Below, piece by piece: positions 38,177 to 47,816 of a stretch of DNA of 64,000 nt. Position numbers and translations under genes: made by a program. The stretch is from Acinetobacter larvae (GTDB taxonomy: Bacteria > Pseudomonadota > Gammaproteobacteria > Pseudomonadales > Moraxellaceae). The notes beneath the pieces are model-generated. The model was not told where the DNA came from. It ran no database searches and saw only the letters and a program-made list of their open reading frames with translations. Positions within the stretch are counted from its first letter, which is position 1. Each line of letters opens with the position of its first letter. The DNA lies in contig NZ_CP016895.1 of the NCBI RefSeq assembly GCF_001704115.1, positions 620,001 through 684,000 of the forward strand, in the 5' to 3' direction.

Positions 38177-38737
38177 TTATAATGTTTTGGCTGCACCGAC
38201 TGTTTCGTTGAGGTGTTTGCGAATGGTGTCGAAAGAGAAATCTTTGCTATTCATACGTTTTGGCAAGATATAAGCGCCTTGTTGACCTTTGGTTTTAAAG
38301 TTAATCAACAAGAAATCGGCATGATCATACCATTCATAGACTTCTTTCCAGGCAATGGTGGCTACACCATGTTGAATGCCCATTTGCTGACGCATCACAA
38401 TCCCATGCGGTTGGACGCCTAATTGTAAGCCTTTGATCTCTTGAACAGGAAACTCTTTCATTTTACGTTTTACATAAAACTCTAGTCCAAAGCGGCGCAC
38501 CAAATAGAAAATAACCACACAGGCAATGAGGACCCAAAAAATAATGGTGGAATAGTTCTTAATCAAGACGAGGCCTAGAATAGAAAGCAATACCACAGCA
38601 GCCATGATAATCCAAACTTTTAGACTGATTTTATTGGTACTACGCCAAATGAGCAATTGGGTTTGTCGTTGCTCTGCTTCGCTAATTTCATAGGGAACAG
38701 GTTTTAAAGTATAGGCGTAAAAATTTTTTGTGGTCAT
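38177..38737 (-). CDS. YcxB-like membrane protein
   Basis: A 186-residue protein with two adjacent membrane helices (about 40-60 and 64-82) and a C-terminal cytoplasmic domain of the YcxB type (LGVQPHGIVMRQQMGIQHGV, ATIAWKEVYEWYDHADFLLI, ILPKRMNSKDF). The function of the family is not known. It has its own terminator downstream and a short gap to the FUSC gene. Confidence 0.78.
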   Translation of the reverse strand: MTTKNFYAYTLKPVPYEISEAEQRQTQLLIWRSTNKISLKVWIIMAAVVLLSILGLVLIKNYSTIIFWVLIACVVIFYLVRRFGLEFYVKRKMKEFPVQEIKGLQLGVQPHGIVMRQQMGIQHGVATIAWKEVYEWYDHADFLLINFKTKGQQGAYILPKRMNSKDFSFDTIRKHLNETVGAAKTL

Positions 38738-38854
38738 AGCATCAACAATATCGAAGAATGAAACTTCTCAGAGTTTAACATTAAAATGGCTGAGCACGTG
38801 AGTATATTCAGCTGCTCAGCCTTGAATTATTTGCGTAGCGTCAATGATCGCGGA

Positions 38855-41029
38855 CTATAACGATGCCCATGCATTGGCATGTTCATCACTTTCATGACTT
38901 AGACTTTGCTTTAAGTAGGACAATTGTTCTAGTAAGCCAAACATCAGTGAAAGTTGTTGCAAAATAATCAAAGATTCTGCGTTGTCTTGCTCATTCTGCT
39001 GTAGGCGTTCACGGATTTGTTGCAGAATAAGCGCTGTATTAAAATGATGATTTTCATCATTTAACAGCATTGCTTTAATCTGTGTAATGGCGTGTTTGAG
39101 TAGCTCAAGGACTTCAGGATCATCAATTTTATTTCGATGTGCACCTAAAGCTGCAATATAACTAATAAAAGTATGGTTTAAGCAGAGAAACTTAAACGCC
39201 AATTTCTTTTGTGTACGGTCTACATCCGGTTCAGTGACTAAGGTTGAAATGAGCGAAGCAACATCGGCATCCGCACGATGGACTGCACGTCGCACAATAC
39301 GATAATTGAGACCATTATTGCGACCTTCTTGATATTGCTGGGCAACTTCGCTTAAGTACTGACATTCGGCTTCAAAGACACGGCGAATATTGCGGGGGAG
39401 GCGGCGGAACTTCCAGTCTGGGAAAATAAAACTGACGCCAAACCAAGCTAATGCACAGCCAATTACGGTATCAATAAAACGTGGCATCACGGCAGCAAAG
39501 CCCATACCATCTAGGTTAAAGTTGATCAGCGCTAAAATCGTCATAAATGCAGTGGCTTGTGCATATTGCTTACTGCGTAATTCAAAGAACAGCACACCAC
39601 AAATAATCAGTAATAATAACTGACCTTCTAACGAGGGAATAAAGTACAGGATGGCATAGCCTAAAATAATCCCCACCAAAGTCCCCCAAATCCTCAGTCT
39701 TAAGCGGCGTTTGGTGGCGTTAAAGTTAGGTTGGCTCACAAAAAGTGCTGTGAGTAAAATCCAGTAGCCATATTCAATATGCGTGACTTGAACAAAGATA
39801 TAACCAATTAAGAGTACCACTGAAACCCGTATCGCATGGCGAAAGAGTACCGATTCCGGGCTGAGATTCTGCCGAATTCGCACCACAATATCATGCCATC
39901 CTTTGAGGTCATCATCACTGAGCTGTTGTTCTAAGGTATGGGTTTTATCGAGGTTAATGTGACGTTCAGTTTCGAGGTTGCGCAATTGTACATCGATAGA
40001 CTTCAGGTTTTGATAGAGTGCAAATAATGCATTAATCCAAATTAAATCATAATCTTGTCGTTGTTTTAGACGCTCTAAGGATTTGCGTAAATTGTTAAAA
40101 GCATGTTCAAAGCGTGGGTTATGTTGATAGGTGCGGCGTTGTAAGATGCTTTCACTCATATCTTTGCAGGCCTTGCCTTGCAAGGACAAAATACGTTGAA
40201 AGCGGAATAAAATATCGCTATGGGCAAAGACCTGTGCCAGTTGCTGGTAATCGATGTGAGCTGAATCGGCACGTTCGTGTATATCTTGCGCGACAAAATA
40301 GTATTGTAGACTACGTCGTGTATCACGTTGCCCACGGTCACCTTTTAAACGTGTTAATAATGCAGTCCGCATATCATTAAAGGTGGTGACCAGTTTGCCA
40401 TTTTCCATCGACAGCCCAAAAGTGCTTTGTTCAAAGCTTTGAGGGGTCATGTCGACATCAAATAAATTGGATTTGGCATAGAGAAAATCACCTACTGTGC
40501 TATAGCACTTCGCCAATTTATCTTGTACAGGGCGAATCGGGAACAGTAAGAAACTGATGGTAGAAATGAGTCCATACCAAATGGCACCGATGACCAATAA
40601 GATCGGTTGTTGGTACCAGTGATCAAACAGATGTACGCCCAGCATGGAATAAACCGAGACCACCAAACAACCATAAGAGATCGTTGCATAACGACGCCCC
40701 AGTGAACCGAGTAAAATCCACAAGACGCAAGAACTGATTAAGCCGAGTGCAAATGCAAATGGATAAGGAAATAACAGTTGTACGGATGCTGCGGTAATAA
40801 AGAAGCCGATATAGGTATAGACCAGATTCATAATACGGACGCTAAAGCGGTCATCGATATCACTTAAACCGGCAGCAACAACACCAAGGGTTAAGGGGAT
40901 GGTCCAAAGTTGCTGCCCTAAAAAATAGGGTACAAATGCTGTGCCGGCAAAAGCAATGCTCATTCTGAGGCTGTACATCAAGGAGCTATTGTAGGTTGCT
41001 TTTTTGAATTGCTTTAACCAAGCATTCAC
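38855..41029 (-). CDS. yccS: YccS/YhfK-family (FUSC) inner-membrane protein
   Basis: A 724-residue membrane protein of the FUSC superfamily, close in length to E. coli YccS. Two sets of membrane helices (about 20-180 and 395-520) are separated by a soluble helical part, with a C-terminal soluble domain. Related proteins (AaeB) export aromatic acids; a transport role is only inferred. The frame is open to a TTG at 41107, but GTG at 41029 follows an AAGGA ribosome site by eight bases and gives the expected N-terminus. Confidence 0.85.
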   Translation of the reverse strand: MNAWLKQFKKATYNSSLMYSLRMSIAFAGTAFVPYFLGQQLWTIPLTLGVVAAGLSDIDDRFSVRIMNLVYTYIGFFITAASVQLLFPYPFAFALGLISSCVLWILLGSLGRRYATISYGCLVVSVYSMLGVHLFDHWYQQPILLVIGAIWYGLISTISFLLFPIRPVQDKLAKCYSTVGDFLYAKSNLFDVDMTPQSFEQSTFGLSMENGKLVTTFNDMRTALLTRLKGDRGQRDTRRSLQYYFVAQDIHERADSAHIDYQQLAQVFAHSDILFRFQRILSLQGKACKDMSESILQRRTYQHNPRFEHAFNNLRKSLERLKQRQDYDLIWINALFALYQNLKSIDVQLRNLETERHINLDKTHTLEQQLSDDDLKGWHDIVVRIRQNLSPESVLFRHAIRVSVVLLIGYIFVQVTHIEYGYWILLTALFVSQPNFNATKRRLRLRIWGTLVGIILGYAILYFIPSLEGQLLLLIICGVLFFELRSKQYAQATAFMTILALINFNLDGMGFAAVMPRFIDTVIGCALAWFGVSFIFPDWKFRRLPRNIRRVFEAECQYLSEVAQQYQEGRNNGLNYRIVRRAVHRADADVASLISTLVTEPDVDRTQKKLAFKFLCLNHTFISYIAALGAHRNKIDDPEVLELLKHAITQIKAMLLNDENHHFNTALILQQIRERLQQNEQDNAESLIILQQLSLMFGLLEQLSYLKQSLSHESDEHANAWASL

Positions 41030-41168
41030 GTTTTTTGTCCTTTTATTTGAAGGTGAATGGATTGCATCGCTGCAGTATCGCAAGAATGGTGTATTAGGGG
41101 CTATCAATCATACTATGCTGTGATTACACTTGTCTTTGAGTATTCATGAATAAGTTTAAATTTCTATT

Positions 41169-42386
41169 ATGACGACAAGCAATCAGCGCCAATATGCTAC
41201 GGCATGGATTTTATTATTGGCGCTCTTCACCGCACTGGGTCCATTATCCATCGATATGTATTTGCCGGCCTTGCCATTGATGGCGCAAAGCTATGAGGTC
41301 AGCATACAAATGATGGCAAATACATTGCCAGCTTATTTTTTGGGTTTAGCTATCGGTCAATTGATTTATGGTCCACTCAGTGATCGTATTGGGCGTAAAA
41401 AACCGCTGTATTTTGGCATGGCACTTTTTACGGTTGCAAGCTTGGGCTGTGCCCTCGCACCAAATGAATGGTTTTTGATGATTTTCCGTGTGTTACAAGC
41501 ATTGGGTGGTTGTGTTGGGGTCGTGATGGCGCGTGCTGCAATTCGAGATTGTTTGGATGTGCAGGGCTCAGCCCAAGCTTTTTCCAGCATGATGATGGTC
41601 ATGGGCTTGGCACCTATACTGGCACCGATTATTGGTGCACAAATTATTGTGCATTGGCAGTGGCCAGCAATTTTTATTGCCTTGATGTTGATCGGTCTAT
41701 TTTGTTTCTTGAGTGTGCATTTTTGGTTTAAAGAAACCCTTGCTTCAGAGCATCGTTTAGCGCTCTCGGTTGGGCAGGTCTTTGGACTGTATTTTAAAAT
41801 TTTATCTGATAAAAGCTTTAGACAACCGATGTTGGCAGGCAGTCTAACGGGCGGTGCGCTATTTGCTTATATTAGCTCTGCGGGCGCTGTGATGATGGGG
41901 CAATTTCAGATTTCTGAGCAAAATTTTGCGTATTTATTTGCCCTAAATGCTTTTGGCATTATGTTGTTGTCTGCCTTAAATAAACGTTTGATTCCACATA
42001 CCGCAATAATGACACGTTTGAAGTTAGGTGCCTTGGTGCAATTGTCAGGTGCGGTGCTTGTGATCTTGGCAAGCTTTAGTGCGCATGCACTGTGGTGGGC
42101 GATGTTAGGGATGTTCTTGGCCGTGGCGGGTATTGGTTTGACAGGTCCCAACAGTATGACCTTAGCCATGTCTAAACAAGGTGAGCGTGCTGGTAGTGCC
42201 AGTGCCTTAATGGGCAGTATGCAATTTGCTTGTGGGCTGTTGGGTGGCTTGGTGCTCAACTTTCTCGCTTGGAGTGCGCTGCTCAATATGGGGATTTTAT
42301 TGTTTTTCTTCACTTTGCTTGGCAGTGTTGTGATCTGGAAAATGGCGTCAGAGCTTAAAAAAACAACAATTAAAAACCTTGGCTGA
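41169..42386 (+). CDS. Bcr/CflA-family multidrug MFS transporter
   Basis: A 405-residue MFS transporter with 12 membrane segments. The Bcr/CflA signature is in the first helix (LGPLSIDMYLPALPLMA), followed by motif A GPLSDRIGRKKPLYFG and FRVLQALGGCVGVVMARAAIRD. The family confers resistance to bicyclomycin, chloramphenicol or sulfonamides in other species; the substrate here is unknown. No regulator gene is adjacent. Confidence 0.92.
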   Translation: MTTSNQRQYATAWILLLALFTALGPLSIDMYLPALPLMAQSYEVSIQMMANTLPAYFLGLAIGQLIYGPLSDRIGRKKPLYFGMALFTVASLGCALAPNEWFLMIFRVLQALGGCVGVVMARAAIRDCLDVQGSAQAFSSMMMVMGLAPILAPIIGAQIIVHWQWPAIFIALMLIGLFCFLSVHFWFKETLASEHRLALSVGQVFGLYFKILSDKSFRQPMLAGSLTGGALFAYISSAGAVMMGQFQISEQNFAYLFALNAFGIMLLSALNKRLIPHTAIMTRLKLGALVQLSGAVLVILASFSAHALWWAMLGMFLAVAGIGLTGPNSMTLAMSKQGERAGSASALMGSMQFACGLLGGLVLNFLAWSALLNMGILLFFFTLLGSVVIWKMASELKKTTIKNLG

Positions 42387-42808
42387 ATAAGATCACAGCT
42401 TTTTTAGAACAGTGTGTGGCAGGTCTAAGATTTATTTTCATCTAATCGACCTGTCATCAATATTGTTCGATATAACATGTATTTAACTATTGCTTTCTGA
42501 TGGATATCACGACATGCTGCAGCATAACGCTATCGTAATAGCACATTAAAATAAGGGTATAAATAAAAGAGTTATAAGTAAGTGCAATAAAATGATTTTC
42601 AATTGTGAAATAACTTGTTAAATTATTCACGTGTTTTACACATTAAGTTACTTTTTATTAAAAGGAAGTTCATTTTCTTTTAATAATTATTTGTTAAGCC
42701 GCATTTTCGGTTAGCCTAGGAAACATTGATGCGGGTATGTAAGCCCAAATTTACAACGATGTAGTGCAAGCTTGCAAGGACGTAGAAAAAACAATTGAGG
42801 AGTCTCCA
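42387..42808. other. Intergenic region with palindromes upstream of the porin
   Basis: 422 bases, no gene seen. Two inverted repeats: GTGAAATAA (42605-42613) with TTATTCAC (42623-42630), and the perfect pair TTATTAAAAG (42655-42664) / CTTTTAATAA (42677-42686). Both lie 120-200 bases ahead of the porin start and could be operators or leader hairpins. GAGGAG at 42797-42802 is the ribosome site of the porin. Confidence 0.5.
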
Positions 42809-44146
42809 ATGAGTCATCGTACGGTGAATGGTAAGAATTTTATGAAAGGTGGTATTGCGGTCGCAGTACTGGCTGCAATGATGGGAACTGCTCATGCAGC
42901 GACTGCCGAGCAAACTGAAATTCAAAAATTGCGTCAAGAAGTTGAAGCGTTGAAAGCATTGATTCAACAGCAACAAGTTCAACAACAACAAGTGCAGCAA
43001 CAGGTACAGCAACAACAGGTTTACTTGCAGCAAGTACCTGCACAGACTGCGGCAGCCAAGCCTCAGTCGGTCTTGAGCGAGTTAAAATCCAAAGCGGGTG
43101 CTAGTGTCAAACTTTACGGTTCGGTTCGTTTGGACTCTGAATACCAATTTAAAGGTGGCGATGGTATTTATAACCGTATCAACACGGTGGATCTTAATGG
43201 CGTGGCACAGAATGGTGTGCTTAACCCCAATAAAGACCGTTTCTATAGCAACGTCGGTGCTTCCCGTATTGGTTTAGATTTTGTTGCACCAGTAAACGGT
43301 GCGGATGTTGGCGGTAAAATTGAGTTAGATTTCCGCGGTGGTTCAAATGGCGATACCGTTCGTATTCGTCATGCTTACTTGACCTATAATAACTGGCTCT
43401 TGGGTCAAACCACATCATCTTTCTTGTCTTTAGATACACAGCCTGAAATGCTAGATTTTGGTTCTCCATTAGGTGCAGGGGTTTACCGTACACCCATGGT
43501 TCGTTATAGCCAAAAACTTGCTGACAAAACACAAGCATTTGTCGGTCTAGAACAAGGTCGTAGTGCCAACCGTTTACCAACGGCAACGGCAAAAATTTCA
43601 CATAGCTTTGCCGATGACAAAGCTTTAGTGACGGGTCGTGTTTTGGCACAAGAAACTCGTGCACGTTTAGTGGATGGTGCAGGTCGTGAATATAACGATC
43701 AAAATAAATTTAGTTGGGGTGTCGGGGTAGGCGCCAAATATAAATTTAATGATCAACTTACATTGACTGCCGACTATACGCATCTAACAGGTGATGACAA
43801 ATACTTATTGTATAGTGATCAAGCCTATGATGTAGACAACAATGGTCGCGGTATTTCATTGATTGATCAAGACGCAGTATCTGTTGGCTTGGGTTATAAA
43901 ATCAATGAAAAATGGCGTACCAATATTGCTTATGGCGCATTGTTCTATGATGGCGTAGAAAAATCTACAGCCAATCGTGCGGCACACAAAAATGATCAAT
44001 TACAACAAGGTTGGATTAACGTGTTCTATAACCCCGTTAAACCAATTACCTTGGGTGCTGAATACATTTATGGTGAGCGCGAAACCATTGATGACCGTAT
44101 CGGTCGTGATAGCCGTATTGGTGTAATGGCGAAATACGATTTCTAA
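42809..44146 (+). CDS. DcaP-like outer-membrane porin
   Basis: A 445-residue trimeric porin of the DcaP family. Signal peptide ends near TAHA (about residue 30). The mature N-terminus is a periplasmic coiled coil (EQTEIQKLRQEVEALKALIQ followed by Q/V repeats to about 90), then a beta-barrel starting at VKLYGSVRLDSEYQF and ending in MAKYDF with terminal Phe. DcaP channels take up negatively charged organic compounds. The ATG at 42809 after GAGGAG is preferred to an upstream in-frame ATG at 42764. Confidence 0.9.
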   Translation: MSHRTVNGKNFMKGGIAVAVLAAMMGTAHAATAEQTEIQKLRQEVEALKALIQQQQVQQQQVQQQVQQQQVYLQQVPAQTAAAKPQSVLSELKSKAGASVKLYGSVRLDSEYQFKGGDGIYNRINTVDLNGVAQNGVLNPNKDRFYSNVGASRIGLDFVAPVNGADVGGKIELDFRGGSNGDTVRIRHAYLTYNNWLLGQTTSSFLSLDTQPEMLDFGSPLGAGVYRTPMVRYSQKLADKTQAFVGLEQGRSANRLPTATAKISHSFADDKALVTGRVLAQETRARLVDGAGREYNDQNKFSWGVGVGAKYKFNDQLTLTADYTHLTGDDKYLLYSDQAYDVDNNGRGISLIDQDAVSVGLGYKINEKWRTNIAYGALFYDGVEKSTANRAAHKNDQLQQGWINVFYNPVKPITLGAEYIYGERETIDDRIGRDSRIGVMAKYDF

Positions 44147-44170
44147 TTCGTGTAATCTCTGACATCAAAT

Positions 44171-44212
44171 GCATTCGGGTCGTGGGCAAGTCATTGCCCA
44201 CGACCCGTGCTT
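44171..44212 (+). terminator. Strong terminator after the porin
   Basis: A perfect 13-base stem CGGGTCGTGGGCA (44176-44188) / TGCCCACGACCCG (44195-44207) with six-base loop, then TGCTTT. Its strength suits a highly expressed porin. Confidence 0.85.
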
Positions 44213-44236
44213 TAACCACATAGTGCATGTATTTCC

Positions 44237-44290
44237 CTCATCTTTAGTCCAGCATTCATCTCTAGCCCACCACTTATCCCTAGTCGATGC
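44237..44290. repeat. Degenerate tandem repeat, 18-base unit x3
   Basis: CTCATCTTTAGTCCAGCA, TTCATCTCTAGCCCACCA and CTTATCCCTAGTCGATGC follow each other with the core (T/C)T-ATC--TAG kept. It lies between the porin terminator and the patatin gene. Confidence 0.6.
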
Positions 44291-44421
44291 ATGCTTCGTT
44301 TCTTCATCCCGCATTTATTCAGCTAGCGCATCTTTATGACAATTTAAATAAAAATTACAACAATGCATCGTGAACTATGTTTATATCTATGCTGTTGTTT
44401 TTAAGTGAAGATGTTAGACCT

Positions 44422-45363
44422 ATGCAATGGCTTAAAGTTGGATTGTTCTGCAGTATATTTGCTTTGGGTGCTTGTCAGACAGTGGCGCCCACAAAACAAC
44501 AGCGCCCGCAATTACCTGATGCAACAGAAAATCGCAATTTAGCCGAAAAGCGTATTCAACAAAAACAAAATAAACCGATCATTGCTTTGGTTTTAGGCAG
44601 TGGGGGAGCACGTGGCTATGCGCATATAGGGGTAATCCAAGTCTTAGAACAAGCCGGAATTAAACCAGATTTTATTGTGGGCAGCAGTGCCGGAAGTATA
44701 GTCGGGTCTATTTATGCGAGTGGTAAAAACTCCAAACAACTCGAACAAATTGCCTTAGACATGAAAGCGGCCGATGTGCGTGATATTAAAGTCGGCTTAA
44801 AAGGTTTCTTTGATGGTCAAAAAGTTGAAGATTATGTCAATAAACAAGTCAATGCACAGACTTTAGAGCATTTGCGTATTCCGATGTATGTGGTTGCAAC
44901 AGAGCTGAAAGAAGGTAAGCGCGTTGTGTTTAATAGTGGCAATACTGGACAAGCCGTGCGTGCATCGATTGCAATTCCCAGTATGTTTATCCCGACTAAA
45001 ATTGCAGATAAAGAATATGTTGATGGGGGCTTAGTGAGTCCGGTACCTGTCAATGTTGCACGGCAGCTCGGCGCAGATATTGTGATTGCTGTTGATATCT
45101 TGGCACAGCCTGTCAATACACAGACCAGTAATATGTGGGGTTTGTTCAATCAAAATATTAATATTATGCAGAGTCAATTGGCAGAACAAGAGCTAGGCAA
45201 AGCAGATATTGTCATTCAACCCGATTTACAGTCTAAAACACACATTTTTGATGTGTCTATGCGACAAGAAACCATTGAAGCAGGGCATCAGGCGGCACAA
45301 TTAAAATTAAAACAATTACAGCATCTGGCTGAACAGCAGCAGGTACAAGCCATCAGCCCTTAA
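44422..45363 (+). CDS. Patatin-like phospholipase lipoprotein
   Basis: A 313-residue predicted lipoprotein (lipobox LGAC, Cys18) with a patatin domain of the RssA type. Oxyanion loop GSGGARGYAHIGV (59-71), nucleophile in GSSAG (Ser89) and catalytic aspartate in YVDGGLVSPVPV (about 208) are all present, so lipase or esterase activity is likely, acting at the envelope. The open frame starts 15 codons earlier, but the ATG at 44422 begins the signal peptide. Confidence 0.88.
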   Translation: MQWLKVGLFCSIFALGACQTVAPTKQQRPQLPDATENRNLAEKRIQQKQNKPIIALVLGSGGARGYAHIGVIQVLEQAGIKPDFIVGSSAGSIVGSIYASGKNSKQLEQIALDMKAADVRDIKVGLKGFFDGQKVEDYVNKQVNAQTLEHLRIPMYVVATELKEGKRVVFNSGNTGQAVRASIAIPSMFIPTKIADKEYVDGGLVSPVPVNVARQLGADIVIAVDILAQPVNTQTSNMWGLFNQNINIMQSQLAEQELGKADIVIQPDLQSKTHIFDVSMRQETIEAGHQAAQLKLKQLQHLAEQQQVQAISP

Positions 45364-45511
45364 GCTTTCCTTATCGACTTTATCCATTTACCCAATAGCA
45401 GGGTGTAATGGGTGCTATCCTGAGCTTTAACTGAAAATTATGCTTCGCATTGTGCGTCATCTCACTCAGAATTGGTTAAACTTAGTTTGTTCTAACATTT
45501 ATGGATGAATT

Positions 45512-46033
45512 ATGACTCAGCTCGATAAAATGGTTGCCATTGCGGATGACCAGTCTGAATTGACCATGTCGCTATTGATGACACCAGAAATGGCAAATTT
45601 TTCAGGCAACGTGCACGGTGGAACCATTTTAAAACTATTAGACCAAGTCGCTTATGCCTGTGCCAGCCGCTATTCAGGCAGCTACGTGGTCACGCTGTCT
45701 GTCGATAAAGTTACCTTTAAAGAGCCTATTCATGTTGGGGAAATGGTTAGCTTTTTAGCCAGTGTCAATCATGTTGGGCGGACCTCGATGGAAATCGGGA
45801 TTCGTGTTGAAGCACAGAATATTCAAAAGCGTACGGTACGACATACCAATAGCTGCTATTTCACCATGGTTGCAGTGGATGAACAGGGTAAGCCAACGGT
45901 AGTACCTGAGTTAAATTTGGATAATGACTGGAAGCGTTGTCGTTTTGAAGCGGCAGAGCAACGTAAGATCAATCGTTTAAAAGAGTATCATCAACCCTCT
46001 TGTAGTATTTATAAACATGAGACCTCATCTTAA
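45512..46033 (+). CDS. Acyl-CoA thioesterase, YciA-like
   Basis: Hot-dog-fold thioesterase of 173 residues. The family motif NFSGNVHGGTILKLLDQVAY (about 30-49) contains the catalytic Asn/His/Asp region, followed by YVVTLSVDKVTFKEPIHVG. It hydrolyses acyl-CoA to free acid; the chain preference is unknown. ATG is preceded by GGATGAATT. Confidence 0.92.
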   Translation: MTQLDKMVAIADDQSELTMSLLMTPEMANFSGNVHGGTILKLLDQVAYACASRYSGSYVVTLSVDKVTFKEPIHVGEMVSFLASVNHVGRTSMEIGIRVEAQNIQKRTVRHTNSCYFTMVAVDEQGKPTVVPELNLDNDWKRCRFEAAEQRKINRLKEYHQPSCSIYKHETSS

Positions 46034-46123
46034 ACTTGATGACGTGAGATTATTCTTGTGGTGAGGCTGAGTTTTTAAGGTCTAATCATGCTGGAGTTTA
46101 ATCTAAATCGATGATCGCAAATA

Positions 46124-46162
46124 AACAAAAGGCTAAACTCTGGAGGGTTTAGCCTTTTGTTT
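46124..46162. terminator. Bidirectional terminator after the thioesterase
   Basis: AAAAGGCTAAAC (46127-46138) with GTTTAGCCTTTT (46147-46158), A tract before and T tract after, between converging genes. Confidence 0.88.
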
Positions 46163-46193
46163 GGGTATTCGGTATTAAGGTGTAATACCTTGA

Positions 46194-46436
46194 TTATTGC
46201 TCAGATTGAATCGCAGGATCTGCACTGTCATCTTCAGCAGCGCTTTCTGGCGCAGGAATAGCAGCAGATGGTTGAACAGCAGTTGCTTCAGCGTTGTTGT
46301 CTTGTGCAGTGGTCTCAGTTGCAACAGTTGCGTTGTCTGCAGGTGCAGCAGCTAATGCTTCATCTTCAGTCGCAGCAAAAGTGCTCATTGCACTTAAAAG
46401 AACAGTAGTGGCAAGTAGGGTTTTAACTAATTTCAT
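46194..46436 (-). CDS. Small secreted acidic protein
   Basis: An 80-residue protein with a typical Sec signal peptide (MKLVKTLLATTVLLSAMSTF, cleavage after AFA-like TFA near residue 22). The mature part is low-complexity, rich in A, E, D, T and P without Cys or Trp, so probably disordered in the periplasm or outside. It is not recognised. It is transcribed towards the bidirectional terminator. Confidence 0.65.
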   Translation of the reverse strand: MKLVKTLLATTVLLSAMSTFAATEDEALAAAPADNATVATETTAQDNNAEATAVQPSAAIPAPESAAEDDSADPAIQSEQ

Positions 46437-46835
46437 AATGGCATCCTTATGTATTTCTATAACGTTTCTAAAACAACGAAGAGAAGTATTTAAAATAAAC
46501 CTCTCATCGACTTGATCTTGTGATGTGGCTTTGCAGCAAGTAAAGCCGTACGATCAAGAAGAAAATTTATGCTAACGTTGCTCAGGATATGCGACAAGGT
46601 TAGCAACAAAGCGAAACACTCACATTTACAAAAGTAAACAAACAAGCTTGTTTTGTTGTTTTTGTGTGAAATAATCTGGATGAGCGCCCAATTAAATGTA
46701 TTTAAATATGTTTGTGTGCGCAAAAAAACAGCTAGTTTTTTACCAAATGGTAACAACATGGCATATATTGCGAAAATGGCATAATTGAAGTTTTAAATCA
46801 AAAACAAGATGTTAACTTGTTAATTTAATTATAAT

Positions 46836-46851
46836 TGTGATTTATATCACT
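46836..46851. promoter_or_regulatory. CRP/Vfr-like binding site
   Basis: TGTGATTTATATCACT matches the CRP consensus TGTGA-N6-TCACA at nine of ten positions. It lies 28 bases before the start of a 35-codon ORF. Binding is inferred. Confidence 0.55.
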
Positions 46852-46878
46852 AAATTTATATTTTTCGAGGAGTAACCT

Positions 46879-46986
46879 ATGGGAAAGCACTTCTTTATGC
46901 CAAAGCTACTGCGACTATTTTGTCGGATATATTGGTTAGGAGGAATAGAAGAAAACGGACTATTTTTCAATGCTGCTTGCAAATAA
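46879..46986 (+). CDS. Candidate small protein, 35 residues
   Basis: ATG at 46879 follows GAGGAG (46867-46872) at six bases, a near-ideal ribosome site. The peptide starts MGKHFFMPKLLRLFCRIYWL, is basic and hydrophobic in its first 20 residues and ends FFNAACK. It could be a membrane-associated small protein. No family is recognised, and it is too short for composition alone to prove coding. Confidence 0.45.
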   Translation: MGKHFFMPKLLRLFCRIYWLGGIEENGLFFNAACK

Positions 46987-47215
46987 AGTCTGTTGTGCAA
47001 TTCAAAACTCAGCAAGTTGATGGATTATATGGCGCAATTGGCTTGGTCGGTTGGAGAGGGCTGTTCGTGGAGCTGAAGATGATCACCATCTGATACTGGT
47101 TTGCAGCTCAGTAACTGGTTTTGTTGTTTTGATTACTTGGCATGATCACTGAAAATATAAACTGCATCATTGTCTTAAATCACTTATGCTTAGCGCCAAG
47201 ATTGAGGATGAATTT

Positions 47216-47746
47216 ATGGCACTAAAAGCAACCATTTATAAAGTAAATTTAAATATCGCAGAGATGGATCAGCATCAGTATGCCGATTATGCATTGACGG
47301 TAGCATTACATCCATCGGAAACCTTAGAACGTATGATGATCCGTATTTTGGCTTTTGCCCGTTATGCCGCGGAGGATTTACAATTTACACAGGATTTATT
47401 TGAAAGCAATGAACCCGCTTTGTGGCAAAAAGACTTGACGGGTCAGTGTCTCAAATGGATTGAAGTCGGTTGCCCAGATGAAGACAAAATTAAGAAAGCC
47501 AGCGCCCGCTGTGAACAAGTTGCTATTATATGCTATGGCAATGCGGTTGAAACTTGGTATCAAAAAAACAGTAAATTGAAAAGCTTACGTAATGTTGAAA
47601 TTTGGCAACTGGCATCGAGTACCGTTGCACAATTAGAAGCTTTGGTACAACGCAGTATGCAGTTACAGCTCAATACCTTAGATGGTAGCTGTCATTTGCT
47701 CAGTGATGATGGTGAAGTTGAAGTCCATTGGACCCAACTACAATAA
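47216..47746 (+). CDS. yaeQ: YaeQ family protein
   Basis: A 176-residue cytoplasmic protein of the YaeQ family. The N-terminus MALKATIYKVNLNIAEMDQH and LHPSETLERMMIRILAFARY are the family hallmarks, with WIEVGCPDEDKIKKASAR further on. YaeQ has a PD-(D/E)XK-like fold but no proven activity; in E. coli high-copy yaeQ was tied to RfaH-related suppression. The ATG at 47216 is preferred over 47186 because of the GAGGATG ribosome region and the standard N-terminus. Confidence 0.92.
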   Translation: MALKATIYKVNLNIAEMDQHQYADYALTVALHPSETLERMMIRILAFARYAAEDLQFTQDLFESNEPALWQKDLTGQCLKWIEVGCPDEDKIKKASARCEQVAIICYGNAVETWYQKNSKLKSLRNVEIWQLASSTVAQLEALVQRSMQLQLNTLDGSCHLLSDDGEVEVHWTQLQ

Positions 47747-47816
47747 GACTTCGCTATAATAACGCTACAATAAAAGGTATACGTCAAAGCTAAAGATGCA
47801 ATAAAAGGTAACTGAT

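Larger units (their letters stand above)
46437..47215. other. Long intergenic region with CRP-like site and small ORF
   Basis: 779 bases without a listed gene except the small ORF at 46879-46986. The left third is AT-rich promoter-like sequence for the secreted protein. A minus-strand frame of 89 codons (46490-46759) has no signal, ribosome site or family look and is not accepted. The part from 46990 to 47180 shows nothing recognisable. Confidence 0.5.

Noticed and set aside
46490..46759. Minus-strand frame of 89 codons
   Set aside because: It has no ribosome site or recognisable family and overlaps the promoter region of the secreted acidic protein.
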